From contig OY744464.1 of NCBI GenBank assembly GCA_963556145.1, positions 6,106,508-6,170,507 of the forward strand: a DNA stretch of 64,000 nt, in the 5' to 3' direction. Within the stretch, counting starts at the first letter, position 1. Every line of letters starts with the position of its first letter. The notes beneath the pieces were generated by a model. It saw only the letters and a program-made list of their open reading frames with translations, was not told the origin of the DNA and searched no databases. Positions 11,820-23,836 of the stretch are shown here, one piece after another. Origin of the DNA: Hygrocybe punicea (lineage: Eukaryota; Basidiomycota; Agaricomycetes; Agaricales; Hygrophoraceae). Both the position numbers and the translations under genes were made by a program.

Positions 11820-12039
11820 GATTAACTGAATTTAAAGTTTACTTTATTGTAGTCTAATCATGCCCGACGTTATAGTTCAAGACTCATACAGACTGCACTC
11901 ACCCTCTGCGATCGAGAGCCCTTGCGCCTTTCCTTTCCTCAAGTTTCACCCTGGGGTTTCTACCTGCTTTCCCACATCGCGGTTTCACTTCATTTTACTT
12001 ATTTACTCTGGAGGAGACTTTGCTATCACCAACGCTCTC
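11820..12039 (+). repeat. Left 220-bp direct repeat of the YR retrotransposon
   Basis: Begins GATTAACTGAATTTAAAG and ends AACGCTCTC. It matches 16809-17028 at about nine in ten bases. Divergence starts at the same point in both copies, immediately after CTCTC. Confidence 0.85.
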
Positions 12040-12149
12040 GTCTCCTCCCGAGTATGTTCTTCTTCCTTTCTCTTCTTGATTCTCCTGATTCCTTGTAGAC
12101 CCTAGTTTTTTGGTTTCTTGCAATTTAACTTTGTTACATCATCATCTGA

Positions 12150-13345
12150 ATGCCTCAAAATGAGAACAACAATGAGGTACAAAGTCAAACCCAGGCGATG
12201 TCCTTCGACCTGGAAACAACCTTTGAGCCAACGGTTAGGGACATGTGTGTCAAGGTCACCGAGGATTACCGTGCAGGCAAGATCGACAAGCCCACGGCCA
12301 TCCTGGAACTCACCTCCGCGATACCTTTCGGAGCCATCCACAAAGACGATACCATTAATCGCCAGGCTTTCGGAGACTATTGCCGGATGCTCGACAGCTA
12401 TGACAACATACAAAAGGGTGGTTCCGACTGTTCAAACACACTCAATCGACTTATCGACATCAGTTATGCTGAGGGAGACCAGGAGGCGGAACCCAGGGAC
12501 AGCCATGGGGAAGACAGCCTTGTCCTTACTCGACTGGCTAAACATGGAGCAAGTCCCTCGACGATGCCGATGAGCAACCTAGTACTTTGAAATGGCATGT
12601 CGATATCGCTCTTTTCCTGTGGGTCATCCAAGAATCTCTCCATCCATCGCTCCTCCGTCCATCCTTACACGAAACGCGTACCCTTCTCGACAACTTCTCA
12701 CGAGATATCAAACTCACCATCGCTTCCATTCTCAACTCAGCTTCGTGCCCCCAGTTCCCTCAGTCTGAGTGGACCAGCCTCATCTCTGGGTGGGCCATCG
12801 ACCTTGATCACATCCTCTCCGGACTTTTCACCACTTGCACTGGGAACTCACGCAAGGAACAGGTCGGTTCATTTGAAATCTCACTCGGGCCTTCATCCCC
12901 TGCCAAAACCATCACCTCCCATGGTGAATGGATCACCGCTTGGGAACCAACCATTGAGGCCACCACCTTCGTCTTCCCGCAGCGAGAATCCGAGCGACGG
13001 CGTTTCGGGCACTACATTTCCAGGCTCTTTGCTGCTCTTCCCACAGACCAACACCAACGTGTCATCTCTCTTGACAAAGGCATCCGCATCCACGTTGCCC
13101 AACACCGGGATATCCTCCTTACCAACCCACGAATTCGCGGATTTGCAACTCCACTGGATCCACTCTTGGGATAGACAACACGAATCTCGGCGAGTGCCTG
13201 GAATCCCCACGCAAACACGACGCCAGGATGCGTGCCGCTGCTGGAATGACAACAAGTGCCTGAACTCCGCCAGCAAGTGCAATTACTTCCACCATTGCTC
13301 CAAGTGCCATTCTACTGCACACAGGGCACCAGACTGCCCACCTAA
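12150..13345 (+). pseudogene. Gag-like region with terminal Cys/His cluster
   Basis: Starts MPQNENNNEVQSQTQ. The N-terminal 110 residues are predicted helical. Frames switch near 12500-12590, 13150-13175 and 13350. The distal part contains a Cys/His-rich zinc-binding cluster (CRCWNDNKC, then CNYFHHCSKC and HRAPDC, about 13230-13340), as in nucleic-acid-binding Gag proteins. The segment precedes the RT region in the same transcript orientation. It is not translatable as one protein in its present form. Confidence 0.6.
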
Positions 13346-14590
13346 GTCAGCCAGACCCTTGGTCCCAATGGCCCAAATACGCTCGATACCTCGTTTGGGA
13401 CGAAGATGGACCGGAACGCCTTTCTGTCACCCTTTCCAGTCTCCATGAGCCACCCGTGCCCGCGGTGCCCACGAACGAGCTTCAGAACACTGCTGCCGTT
13501 TCCACAATCCAAGACAATCCCAGACTTTTCACCATCATCACTCCCATCCATGTTGATGTCTTTGCGAGTTATCTTGCCTCGCACCCCAATCGTCCCTTTG
13601 TGGACTCTGTCTGCAATGCCTTATGCACCGGGTTCTGGCCTTGGGCACGCACTTCTGACCTCGACTACCTGATGACCTGGGACAACTTGCATCGACCAAT
13701 CTCGGACCCTTGCCACCGTGCCTTCCTGTTGGAACAATGTGACGCGGAGGTCGTGCTTGGGCAGCTTTCACCCCCCTTCAGCCACGACCTACTTCCCGGG
13801 ATGTACAGCATGCCACTTGGGGTGATACTCAAACCGCACTCTTCAAAGCTCTGCATGGTCATCGACCAGAGCGCTGAACCCTATTTGCAGAACTCCTTGA
13901 TTCCCAAGGAGGACCGTTTCGTGTGAATGGACAACTTACACCAACTTGGATCCGCCTTGCATTGTGTACATGCCGACCACCCCTCCCATCGTCTCGTTGT
14001 TTTCAAGTCTGATATGTCGCGTGCCTACCGCCTGATGCCGATGGCGCCGCTGTGGCAAATTCGCCAGGTGATGATGTTTGAGTCCGAATGCTTTGTGAAT
14101 CATTGCAACCATTTTGGCAATGGTGCCGGTGGACGCGTTTTCAGTTCCTTCGCCTGCCTCGTCACCTGGATTGCCATCTACATACTCCTACTCCTGGACC
14201 TCTTCACTTATGTGGACGACAATTTTTCTTGGGAATTCACTCATGAACTCGCATGGTACGGCCCGTACAACAAATACATGCCAACCAAACAGGTCCGCTT
14301 ACTTGGTCTGTGGGATGACCTCGGCATTCCACATGAGGAAAAGAAGCAGGAATGGGGGGAGTCACTCATGATTATTGGCTTCCAGGTGCATCCCAATGGC
14401 CTCACCATTACTATGCCACCTGACCACCAGGTGGAGCTCCTGGCGGCGCTGCGTACCTTTGCAACTCCTGGCCGCTGGTACCCCTTACGCGATTTTCAAT
14501 GTATGGCGGGCTGGGTCAACTGGGCCCTCAACGTTTACCCCCCTCCTACGACCTGGCCTGTCCTCCCTCTACCACAAAATGGCCGGGAAG
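13346..14590 (+). pseudogene. Reverse transcriptase of YR retrotransposon
   Basis: Key segments are PLGVILKPHSSKLCMVIDQS, FKSDMSRAYRLMPM (motif A, catalytic Asp) and LFTYVDDNFSW (YVDD box). A TGA at 13924-13926 lies in an otherwise continuous frame just before MDNLHQLG; family comparison from memory suggests Arg there. After VNWALNVY the frame moves +1 at a run of six C (about 14536-14541), after which the RNase H frame continues. Confidence 0.75.
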
Positions 14591-15112
14591 TCCGTTCCCC
14601 ATGAGCGCCTCTGGGTGAACTCCGCCATTTTCCACGAACTCTCCTGGATCGCGGCACACGTTGAGGCCTCCACTGGTGTCCACCTCCTTTCCTCTGTCGC
14701 GTGGTCATTGTCCGATGCCGACTTTACCTTGTTTTCAGATGCATGCCTAACGGGGATGGGTTTCTGGTCCCTGCGACTCGTTAACAGTCACCAGTGTCTT
14801 TTCAACGTGCCGGATAACCGGATTTTTTATTTCGAGGCCCTCGCTGTTCTCTCCGCACTTCACTACACCCTTGTCAACATCTGTCCCCTCCCTTCCCGTG
14901 TTGCCCTCTTTACCGACAACTCCAACACAGTCGACATCTTCAACACTCTGCATGCCCAACCCTCCCACAACCCCATCCTAATGGCTGCCGTTGACCTCTC
15001 CATCCGCTTCAATGTTCAGTTCCGCATCTTCCACATACCTGGTACCGACAACATCATCGCGGACACACTCTCATGTGGCCGCAACAAGTCATCCACTACG
15101 TTGCGCCTATGA
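14591..15112 (+). pseudogene. RNase H domain of YR retrotransposon
   Basis: The acidic motifs appear in order: LFSDACLTGMGFW (Asp), YFEALAVLSAL (Glu), LFTDNSNTVDIF (Asp) and HIPGTDNIIADTLS (Asp). This pattern matches RNase H of gypsy/DIRS-type retroelements. It is read continuously from about 14545 to the stop at 15110-15112 and is joined to the RT by a one-base frame change. Confidence 0.75.
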
Positions 15113-15267
15113 TGCGCATTGTCTCTTTCGAACCCCCTTGTCTTCTGCTGGGGGCAGTACCATTATGAACACCACGACCCGTTTGGCCAGGCAACCCCAT
15201 TGGAAACCTTGGCCGATCTCACGGTTGCAACACGAACGGGCAATCGCGATGGGTTATCGAACCCAGT

Positions 15268-16471
15268 ATGGCCGCTGCATATTCTTCCGCTCTCGAATCT
15301 TATCTTTGTTTCTGCTCTGACCACCACTTCTCCCCGGCGCTGACAGCGGACACGTTCAGTTTCTACATAGTCTACATGTGTTTCCATATCAAACCCCAAT
15401 CTGTCGACAACTACCTCTCCAGTATCTGCAACCAACTCGAACCCTTCTACCCAGATGTCCAGGCTCTCCGTCGCCACCACCTCGTTTCAAAAACACTTGC
15501 AGGTTGCAAGAAGCTCCACTCAACGGCCATCACCCGCAAACGTGCCCTCTCCCGGACCAAGCTCTCCTCCCTCTGCACCTCTTACCTTGCCCACCCCTCT
15601 TATAACGATGCACTCTTCGTTGCTCTGACCTCAATGGCATTCCATGGCCTTGTCCACCTCGGTGAACTTGTTTGGCCAGACACACTTCATCTCCAAGACT
15701 ACCGCAAGGTCATTATGCGTGGGTCGGTAACCCTCCATGATCAGTCCTTCGACTTCTTCCTTCCAGGCCACAAGGCGGACCATTTCTTTGAAGGTTCCCA
15801 CATTCTACTCCACCATACTACGACTCCGGACAACCCCCTGCTCCTCTTCACCTGTTACCTCGAGTTGCGCGACTGACTTTTCCCCTTCCATGCCGAACTT
15901 TTTCTCCACTCAGACGGCTCTCTCCCAACCCGTTCTTGGTTCCTCCGCCACTTGCGCTCCCATTTTCTGGACCCGTTCATCGGTGGCCACTCTCTCCGCT
16001 CCAGCGGGGCAACTGACCTTGCCTCTGCTGGTGTTCTGCCTTACCTGATCCAATGCATCGGCCATTGGGCTTGGGGAAATGCAGGGGTAATCCCAGGATA
16101 CATTTGTCTGTATCCGTACTCGTACTCCCCACAGATACGGATGCAATATCCACGAATTTTACCCACGGATTCCCGATCAAAATGAGCCGGAGATCACCTG
16201 AAACGGTCAGGAATTGACTGAGATAGAGTCCAATCAATGTTTAGTCTCTATCTCAGTCAATTCTTGACCGTTTTGGATGATCTCCGGCTCATTTTGAAGC
16301 CCACGGATACGAGAATCTGTATCCGTACTAGTACTCTTAAGAGTACGGATACCTGCGGAAAAGGATTTACCCTTATCCCTGCATTTCCCTAGTTGGGCTT
16401 CTGACGCTTGGCAGATCTACGTCCGCAAACACCCAACTCTGCAAGCTGCCTTCTTGTTTGCGCGTCGCTGA
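15268..16471 (+). pseudogene. Tyrosine recombinase, stopped by TGA and split by a foldback element
   Basis: The N-terminal SAM-like half is at 15268-15876, ending in an in-frame TGA at 15874-15876 (ELRD-stop-LFPF). The catalytic half follows in the same frame: GGHSLRSSGATDLASAG (H-x-x-R box) and IGHWA (second His). Element E begins directly after the Ala codon. Past the element the frame resumes SDAWQIYVRKHP, whose Tyr is the expected nucleophile, and ends FLFARR-stop at 16471. Conceptual removal of the element and one target copy restores continuity. Confidence 0.8.
16072..16391. mobile_element. 320-bp foldback hAT-like MITE (E) in the recombinase gene
   Basis: Ends are TGGGGAAATGCAGGGG and the inverse of TAGGGAAATGCAGGGAT. 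Flanking octamers are ATTGGGCT (16064-16071) and GTTGGGCT (16392-16399), 7 of 8 identical. The centre is a large inverted repeat (arms about 16162-16229 and 16244-16306), plus smaller palindromes built on GTATCCGTACT. No ORF. The transcript would fold into a long hairpin. Confidence 0.85.
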
Positions 16472-16808
16472 GGCAACCGGTGCTCACCATCGCCCTTCCA
16501 GGCTCACAATTTCATCTCCATACCTTTCCCAGACACTTTTCCCTGCCTTTTATTTCATCTCCCACGGACACATTTCTCTCACCCTTTTATTGGACCTTTC
16601 ACATCGTTGTGTTGTACCTTGGACCATCCCTTTGCTCCACACTTTTACTCCACCCCATTCTCTACTCTCTCCTACCAATTTCCTTAGCTTTTAGCACCGC
16701 ACCATTTCTTCTCGTGTATTACATACTTATCAAATTCCAGGCCTTGCCGCTGTTTCAGGACAAGGCCACGTTCGGTTATCTCTTTCACCAAAAAACTGAA
16801 AGGTGCTT

Positions 16809-17028
16809 GATTAGCTGAATTTAAACTTTAATTTATTGTAGTCTAATCATGCCCAATGTTACAGTTCAAGACTCATATGGACTGCACTCGCCCTCTGCGA
16901 TTGAGAGCCCTTGCACCTTTCCTTTCCTCGAGTTTCACCCTGGGGTTTCTACCCGCTTTCCCACATCGCGGTTTCACTTCATTTTACTTATTTACTCTGG
17001 AGGAGACTTTGCTATCACCAATGCTCTC
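16809..17028 (+). repeat. Right 220-bp direct repeat of the YR retrotransposon
   Basis: Begins GATTAGCTGAATTTAAAC and ends AATGCTCTC; it matches 11820-12039. It is followed directly by CATCAGGAAAAC (17029-17040), a 12-mer also found at 9071-9082. The 16472-16808 stretch before it is pyrimidine-rich 3' non-coding DNA of the element. Confidence 0.85.
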
Positions 17029-17079
17029 CATCAGGAAAACGTTGACGGAATGACATAGGATTATAAATCATTAGCAGAT

Positions 17080-17660
17080 AAATCATTTAAATAATATATA
17101 TAACTATTATACATGGTCTGGTAATGGAAGATATAGGACAGTGGTGTTGGCAGAAACTGGAAAGCATGCCAGAATGAGTGAAATGACAGGTATTACAAGA
17201 TTTGCCAAAATTTGTCAAATATGTAAGTCTGGCAATTCTGATCACACATAACAGAATTAAAGAACTTGGAAGAACATATCTAAGTGGCGGTACTTACTCA
17301 GATCAACAAGAGTAATGTAAATCTGAAATATCTATCTATGTTTATATAGGACAGTAGAGTTTGTGGAAATTATGAAGTCTGTCTGACTGAGTGGACTGAT
17401 AATGTGACATAAGAGTTGTGGGTAGTGGTCAGCATAATAAGTAGGGTGGGTATGATAGGTTACATCTGGATGGCAGAACTTATCTGGTTCAACAATCAGG
17501 GTTTAATCTGAAGGATCTGTCTACATTTCATAGCATTGGGCAGAGTCCAAAGTATGCTAGAATGAGCGACAAAAATTGTTAGATTTGTAAGACTGGTCAT
17601 ATGTAGTAAAGACATTGCAAAGTCTACCAAGATTGAATGACTGTCAAGTTTGTCGGGGTG
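17080..17660. repeat. Degenerate tandem repeats, period about 186 bp
   Basis: Blocks beginning ACTTACTCAGATCAACAAG (about 17294) and ACTTATCTGGTTCAACAATC (about 17480) align through AATCTGAA, ATCTGTCTA and a GGRCAGAG-type segment; an earlier, more diverged unit lies near 17100-17220. No gene is seen. 17660-17880 holds nothing recognisable. Confidence 0.5.
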
Positions 17661-17882
17661 GAAGTCATGTTTCATGCTGAGCCGTAGCAAGACTGATGAC
17701 ATGAATTACAATGCCGTATCCCGTTATATACATTTACATCTAGTCATAATTCTCCATCGCCACTATTCTGGGCACCAGACTTCTTCAGAGCTCACTTCTC
17801 CCTGATCTTCGCTAACACACTGTTTTTCGTGACCATACGTTGAGCTGATGAGTAGCTCGGGAATATTTGTCTGTTGGACTTG

Positions 17883-18850
17883 TTAGTTATTACATTTTGA
17901 CATGATGAGATCATACCGATTCCACCATATTAGGAGGTTATCAACTTCCTCCTGCTCGTCAATGTCATCAAATAGTTCCAGGAGGCTATTGTAGAATCAT
18001 TCAGAGTTGGTGACTGTATCTGTCCTAGAGAATACAGCCGAGGAAGAAAGGGCAAATCGGGCCTGCAATGATACAGGTCAGCCTAAAGTAAAACACACCA
18101 AGGGGGCCATCACCTGAGTAGTGATGTAAGCAATTGAGGCCAATGTGACATGAGTCATACCATGGATTCGAGTGTTACCTGATCGCGTAGCCTTCACGAT
18201 CTTATCGACGGAGCTCGGCGACGTGAAGACATGTTTGTAAGCCTGATATGATGAATAATCAGCTGGGTTAGTGGGTTACTCAAAACTACTCATGGAAATC
18301 AGGATTGAATTTCTGAGAAGACCTTTCCATGGGTCATCTGGATCGTATTCGTGACGAGCATATAAGAGAATCAGCCATTGATCACCTGGTATAATCATCT
18401 CACCACTGTGTAACTTATCTTTGGTTCTATAAGGGATGATGGCATCACGGACGAAGACAAACATCTAAATGAATGTCGTACTTGGGATCTGACCAGTCCA
18501 TACCCGCCGGACATAAGAGTGCCCCCATACGGTCATGGTGGAAACCACGATCCATCTTGACGTTCCTCGAGAGCGGAGGGTTAAGAGACTGACCAGAGGG
18601 AACAATCCACTCAAGGATGGGACCTTTCAGACTTTTTGTGTCGTCTGACCTAGCAGACGATGCTCCTTTTTGTACCTGCCAAAACCTATAGTAAACCAAC
18701 ACAATATAAGCCAAGGATGACTTACCATCTCGGCAATTGCTACGACATCGTCATCGGAACCTTCCATGAGTCGCTCTTTGAGGCCAGGAACTGTTTGGAG
18801 AAGTGTTGCGAAAACACGATGCTCTCGCCGTTGCCTACAAAGAGGGATAT
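17883..18850 (-). pseudogene. DUF6698-like protein remnant
   Basis: Minus-strand exons carry the family's segments in order: LLQTVPGLKERLMEGSDDD, an intron near 18676-18725, VQKGASSARSDDTKSLKG, RGFHHDRMGALLCPAG, SGEMIIPGDQWLILLY, HVFTSPSSVDKIVKATRSG, RIHGMTHVTLASIAYI, an intron, FALSSSAVFSRTDTVTNSE and EEVDNLLIWWNR. The function of DUF6698 is unknown; it is a multicopy mushroom family often seen near transposons. A frame change occurs near 18465-18475, and a TGA at 17999-17997 (SE-stop-FYN) interrupts the last exon. The start is not identified. Confidence 0.6.
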
Positions 18851-18852
18851 GA

Positions 18853-20376
18853 TTAGTTGAGGAGCATAGACATAAATCTACTGAAAGTACTCCGAAGTGA
18901 ATGATTCCTCTGGCTCCTCTGCCAGCTCACCCATATGGAGAAGGCCGTTTGTGACCAGTGCTTGTATATTACATAAAGCATGTACCGTCCGCCCAAAATG
19001 GCAGCCATGGGAAACAAGTGGATCAGAGAGACAACTTTCATAGCTCGAGTGAGAAACAAATTGTAAGAAATCAAATGAACGAGCATGTACGCTTTTTTCC
19101 TGGGACCCAGGTGGAGCACATCCTCTCGCTGACGACGGCCAGCAGTTTGTGTGGGAGCATTCAGATTGTCGTCTGCCATGATCAAGTATACCCAGTAATG
19201 TATGACGAGTTGGAAAGTTGATATGGGAATTAAACTGGGAAGCATCTGCCTCAATTTGTAGCTTTTGAATGCCAACGAAAGCGTGACTCACATGATTACC
19301 CATGCTGATCTCGTGCATACATGACCAGGCATGACCTGTTCAATGCTGCGTGACTGATAGCGTGTCGAAAAGGTATAACAAGCGATCAACATTTGAATGA
19401 GAATGCAACACACCCAACTCGAACGATGTCCAACAGAGCAGACCTCGCTGCTATCCACATTCGCTTGCACATCTATATCTCTCAGGCAAAGTATTCCAAG
19501 AATCCAGTACTTCAATACAACCATGGTACTGACTGACTTCGCCCATGGGAATGGTGAGGCTCCAGCCTTGTCTAGGTTCCGGAATGGTTTAACGTTGTCG
19601 CATCTTGAAAGGCCATCCAACAATCAAGTACGTGTCAGTCCCTCTGACCTGCAAGGTCACCGCCTGTCGCACCAAGTGCTTGGTCCTTGCTGTCTCTGTC
19701 CTATGATGGACTTCTACCAGCCTGACTTCGTGGAGGTGGCCATCTACGTAGCCACTGCCAGTCCTTTTTTAGGAGAGTATGTTGCGAGCTGTGCTCAGGG
19801 CAGGTGTGGGTACTTTGGTAAGTTATTTTCCCTGTTACAAAACACGACTCATAGTCATTGGTCATAGTGTTCATGGAGCGCCTCCACAACAAAATAGGTG
19901 TACCTATCAAAGAATATCCTCGCCGATGTGAGCAGTTGATGCAGGCTAGCTCGGAGTTGTAACAACTTGATTGATTCTTCATTAGGGTTTGGCGAACGAG
20001 CCCCACCACAGGTGACACACATCTCTGAAAACACCCCACGTGCACAGAGACCGTTGAAGAGGTCATATGCAATGCTGGGTACGTCTAAGAAGCAGAAGTC
20101 TTCTTCTTCTCTAATCATATTCCGGCAGACATTCGCAACAACACAGATCTTGTACCAAAACGCCGCGCGCTCACGCGTCCAGACGACCCGAGTGAGATCG
20201 ACTCTTACATGCTCAGGCAATTGGATTCCCAAGGCATCACAGAGGCCGAGTTTTGGGGATTGTTTGTCAAGTGTAAATGCGGATTGATCACCACATGAAG
20301 GGTTTTCAATGAGCATGGCTGTAATAAGGTGGTGATGGATGTTATAGATCTCACTGGTGATTCTGATTAGAGACAC
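18853..20376 (-). pseudogene. Fragmented minus-strand gene, unknown, possibly membrane protein
   Basis: Discontinuous minus-strand coding-like stretches are present. The clearest (about 20320-19960) reads LIENPSCG, LGLCDALGIQLPEH, AAFWYKICVVANVCRN and FLDVPSIAYDLFNGLC. Further stretches lie at 19900-19700, 19620-19290 and 19275-18860, the last two with hydrophobic segments. They may be exons of one gene, but no continuous model can be built by eye and no family is recognised. Confidence 0.35.
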
Positions 20377-20837
20377 TCTTACAAGATCTGATTCGCGGTA
20401 TATTCAGAATCTGGAACAGTCGACAAAGGTAGAACTTGACGATAAAACAACCATGTAAATTCGGTCACTGCGGTAGCAATCATAGTCGAAAATAAAGAGA
20501 ATAGGTAGAAATATGAATGCTTACATTGGCCCATGATCATGACAGCTGTGCGAGCAATAGTTCGACAGCGTCATCCATCAGAACGATACAACAAAATGGT
20601 AGAGATTGTCAACATCGGACTGACGATAACGCAAATATCCGTGTGGGGAATAGTCAAGCCTCTTACTAGTACGAACGAATGATCGTATAAGGAGACCCTA
20701 GTCCCATGTCCTCAACGCATTTGGAAGATACTATGGCATTAATGGCGCCACCCGTCAATGAGACTGTTTGCTCGACAGCTGCAACGTGCCACGAAGACTG
20801 AGACTTGGGAGATGAGTAGTGGTCAGAGTAAATTAGG

Positions 20838-21147
20838 CTCAACGGCTACGATGAACGCACCGCGATGCAGTGGTAGGTCAAAGGTGGGTAAAGGTGGGTT
20901 TGGGCAACGGGTTCAACAGCTGTGGTCAACGCACTGCGATTCGGTGGGGGATTTGGCCAGGGCATGCACTTCAGTCTGGTAGGGCGGTGAATTGATGGAA
21001 ACAAGCCCAACCTCCAAGTTGACGGTAAGCTCAACAGCTACGGAGGACGCGCTGCGAATACCGATGGTCAAATTGGCCGTATTGAAGGACAATATACCTC
21101 CGAGAATAGTCATGGTCCGCTCAACGGCGGCGATGAACACGCCGCGA
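20838..21147 (+). repeat. Left cluster of a 28-bp dispersed motif (4 direct copies)
   Basis: Copies begin at 20838, 20912, 21030 and 21120. The consensus is CTCAACRGC, then two to three variable bases, CGATGAACGC, RCYGCGA. A partial inverted copy is near 21331-21351. The flanking GATGCAGTGG and AAGGTGGGT words are also shared with the right cluster. The cluster lies just past the 3' end of the Plavaka gene. Confidence 0.75.
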
Positions 21148-23348
21148 CTGGGAAGCAGTGGGACATTCAAGTTTGACTCTGTCAGAGTCAGAACTCTGAG
21201 TCCGAGTCCGACCATGATTATTATAAGGCACATTTGATTCGGAGCCCGAATGTTGACATGGGTTGGACTCCGACTTGGGCCCAGGCCGCATCATCCGCAT
21301 TTGTTGACCGCCTTCAAAACCAGCCCCGCCGTGGCAGCATCGTCGCTGCTGTCCAGACCCGATGATTCCGTTTGCCGCTGCCATTCAGACTTAAGGCTTC
21401 ATAGTGCATTCGTCACCATGGCCACCATTCAAAATATCTGTGAGTTGGACCGCACATGCAATCTCCCATATGTTCAAGTTATATCTTGGCAGGTACTAAG
21501 AATGGTGAGCTTCAGCACGGGCGGCAGGGCAGCTGCGGGGTGAAGAAAGTCAGCATGGTTAAAGATCGGGATAGACTTGAAGTGCGCTGACCCAAAGGTT
21601 GCCTGGCAGTCGTGTACTCGGATGATGGGGATTCCAAGTTAGAGATGATCAGATCTGTGGAATCCAGTAACCAGTGTTTCATTCTTCAATGCATGTCAAC
21701 TCTCCGGTCTAGCATGTCCGAGTCACGGTCCACTCAGGCTTGCATTTCATTCTTCAAACCCATACATGTCATCCATAGCTAGCAACTCCGAATCATCACT
21801 TTCGACACTTGGTTCATCTTCAGAGTCCATATCCTCTTCACCTAAGTAGTCATCCTCTCGATTCCCGAAACCAAACTCAGGGTCCTCAACATCGGAATCG
21901 CTCTGGTGGTTCTGTCAGTTGGAAACTTGTTCAATCTGGGTTGACTCAGCAACGTCCATTGCTGAACTTGATGTGGCTGCAGATGCAGACGCAGTTGCGG
22001 TTTTGCCATGACTATAAAGATGTCCAATTCCTAACCCCCAATGATACCGCATCAGCATGTCACGATTAACAAACCTGGCATGCCAGTGTCAGTAGAATAC
22101 TAACAAAAACCAACGGTCACTCACCGGCCCACAAAATAATGAGACCAGTCTTGAGTGTCACTCACACAGCAGGAAAGGCCAACCCTGTCCGGATGCACCC
22201 TCCCACTTGCAAAAGCTGGGATAATATGGCAACCACGTAGCACGTCTCTCGGGTCCACGAATCCGAATGCACCTTCAGCCACCATTGGCGGAAAACGAAC
22301 TGAATCAAGTTTAAAGTTGTCCCATCCAAAGGATCGACTTCCAATGTGCTCAAACCATCGCACCCATAAAAACTCCATTCTCCGTGCTTCATAGTCCAGC
22401 ATGCCTTCTCCAGTATAGATCATGTTGACGTGATAAACTCCAAGGACACGAGCATATAAGAAAGGGTGATATTGAGTGTCCATGTCGCCAGTATTGGCCA
22501 GTAGCATTATGTCATGATGGTCAGTACCAGGGTTAACCACATCTTGCCCTCTTCTGACATCATAGGTTGTGTAATTAAATCTTGCCAGATGATGAGTATA
22601 CATGCGTTCATTCTTGAAAAGCACTGAATCATGCAGTTGGCAATTTGTATCACACGACGATTCTGGCAATAGACCAATCATTTCTTTGATACATGGTAGG
22701 ATATGATCCTTGAGTTTTGGCACGAAATCCTGACCAATATGTAAGTATATTTGAACTCCCCGAAGAGAACATCACCTTTACTTTAATTGCTGGATCTCCG
22801 ACATATTTCTGCAAGAAAAGAGGAATGTTTTCAGGGTGATTCTGGGATTTTCCAATCGTGTGATGGGCTTCAGGAGTTGTAGGAACTTCTTTGTCTGTTA
22901 CATTTCCAGCTGTCTGGTGTCTTGCACAGATGTGATGAAGACGAGCCCAGCAACGTTCAATTTTTGTCATTTGCTTGATGAAATGCTTGCGACTTGTACA
23001 GGTATACCAGGCCTTGGGTGACTGATGCTCAAGTTCGCCCTGAGGGAACATCAGTTTTAGAGCAAGAAATTGATGACATCACGAACTGGCTCAGTCGAGT
23101 AAGAGTCTGTAGTATCATATCTTTTTATGGTAGTAACATAGTCACCATGAGAATGGAGCTTGTAAGTGTCAAGGTTAAATGTCTTGTGGCATCGCCTTGC
23201 CTCACGGGACCGTGGCCTGGCTTCATTAATTTGAGCAGGAGACTGCTGTTGCTCAGTTGTGGTAGTTGTGTTATGTGCTTGGGTGATTTCGGGGGCATTC
23301 AAGTTAACTCTTCGGCCATGTTTATGAGCTGATGTTTGAATGTTGCAG

Positions 23349-23496
23349 TGGAGTCGGTCGGAGGGTCCCTCAGGATCGCAAGAGGGAGAAGGCTGCTCAA
23401 AGGCTAAGATGGATCTGTCTACTACATCCCAAAGGCTACTAACTATGACAAACCGTGGGAACTCTATCACGTGACTGTCCAGGCACAACTACTACA
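23349..23496 (-). repeat. 3' LTR of compact element H
   Basis: 148 bp, TGGAGTCGG to ACTACTACA on the plus strand. It differs from the other LTR at only a handful of positions, implying a fairly recent insertion. Confidence 0.85.
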
Positions 23497-23836
23497 AGTG
23501 CCCCCCCTCTTGTAGCGATGCCCTCGTCACTATCAGCAAGAGGCAAACAAAAGAACAGAAATGGGGAATGGGAAAAGGAAAGGAAAGGAAAGGAAAGGAA
23601 CCGACACAAAACAAACAAAACAGAAAGAAATCAGTCCAAAAAGAAAGCTCTACGCTACCTAGGCCTTGTCCAGTACAAAGCTACAAGAGCGCGACTCAAA
23701 TCATGAAGGTGGGGGTCACGATCCCAATCGAGAATCATTGGGTTGGTTGGTCTTGAGCTGGCAGGTACAAAGGGTCGTGTGATGGTTGGCCGGCCAGGCC
23801 CAATGCCTCGCGGGTGGCTCTGAGACCAGATGGGAC

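Larger units (their letters stand above)
11820..17028 (+). mobile_element. Tyrosine-recombinase retrotransposon (Ngaro/DIRS-like)
   Basis: The order is gag-like ORFs with a Cys/His cluster, reverse transcriptase, RNase H and tyrosine recombinase, the layout of DIRS/Ngaro elements, which lack an rve integrase. A 220-bp direct repeat bounds the region (11820-12039 and 16809-17028). Ngaro elements carry split direct repeats, so a Ngaro-type assignment is likely. The coding region is decayed: TGA stops at 13924 and 15874, several frameshifts, and a foldback element in the recombinase. A deletion derivative of the same family lies at 36797-37068. Confidence 0.75.
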
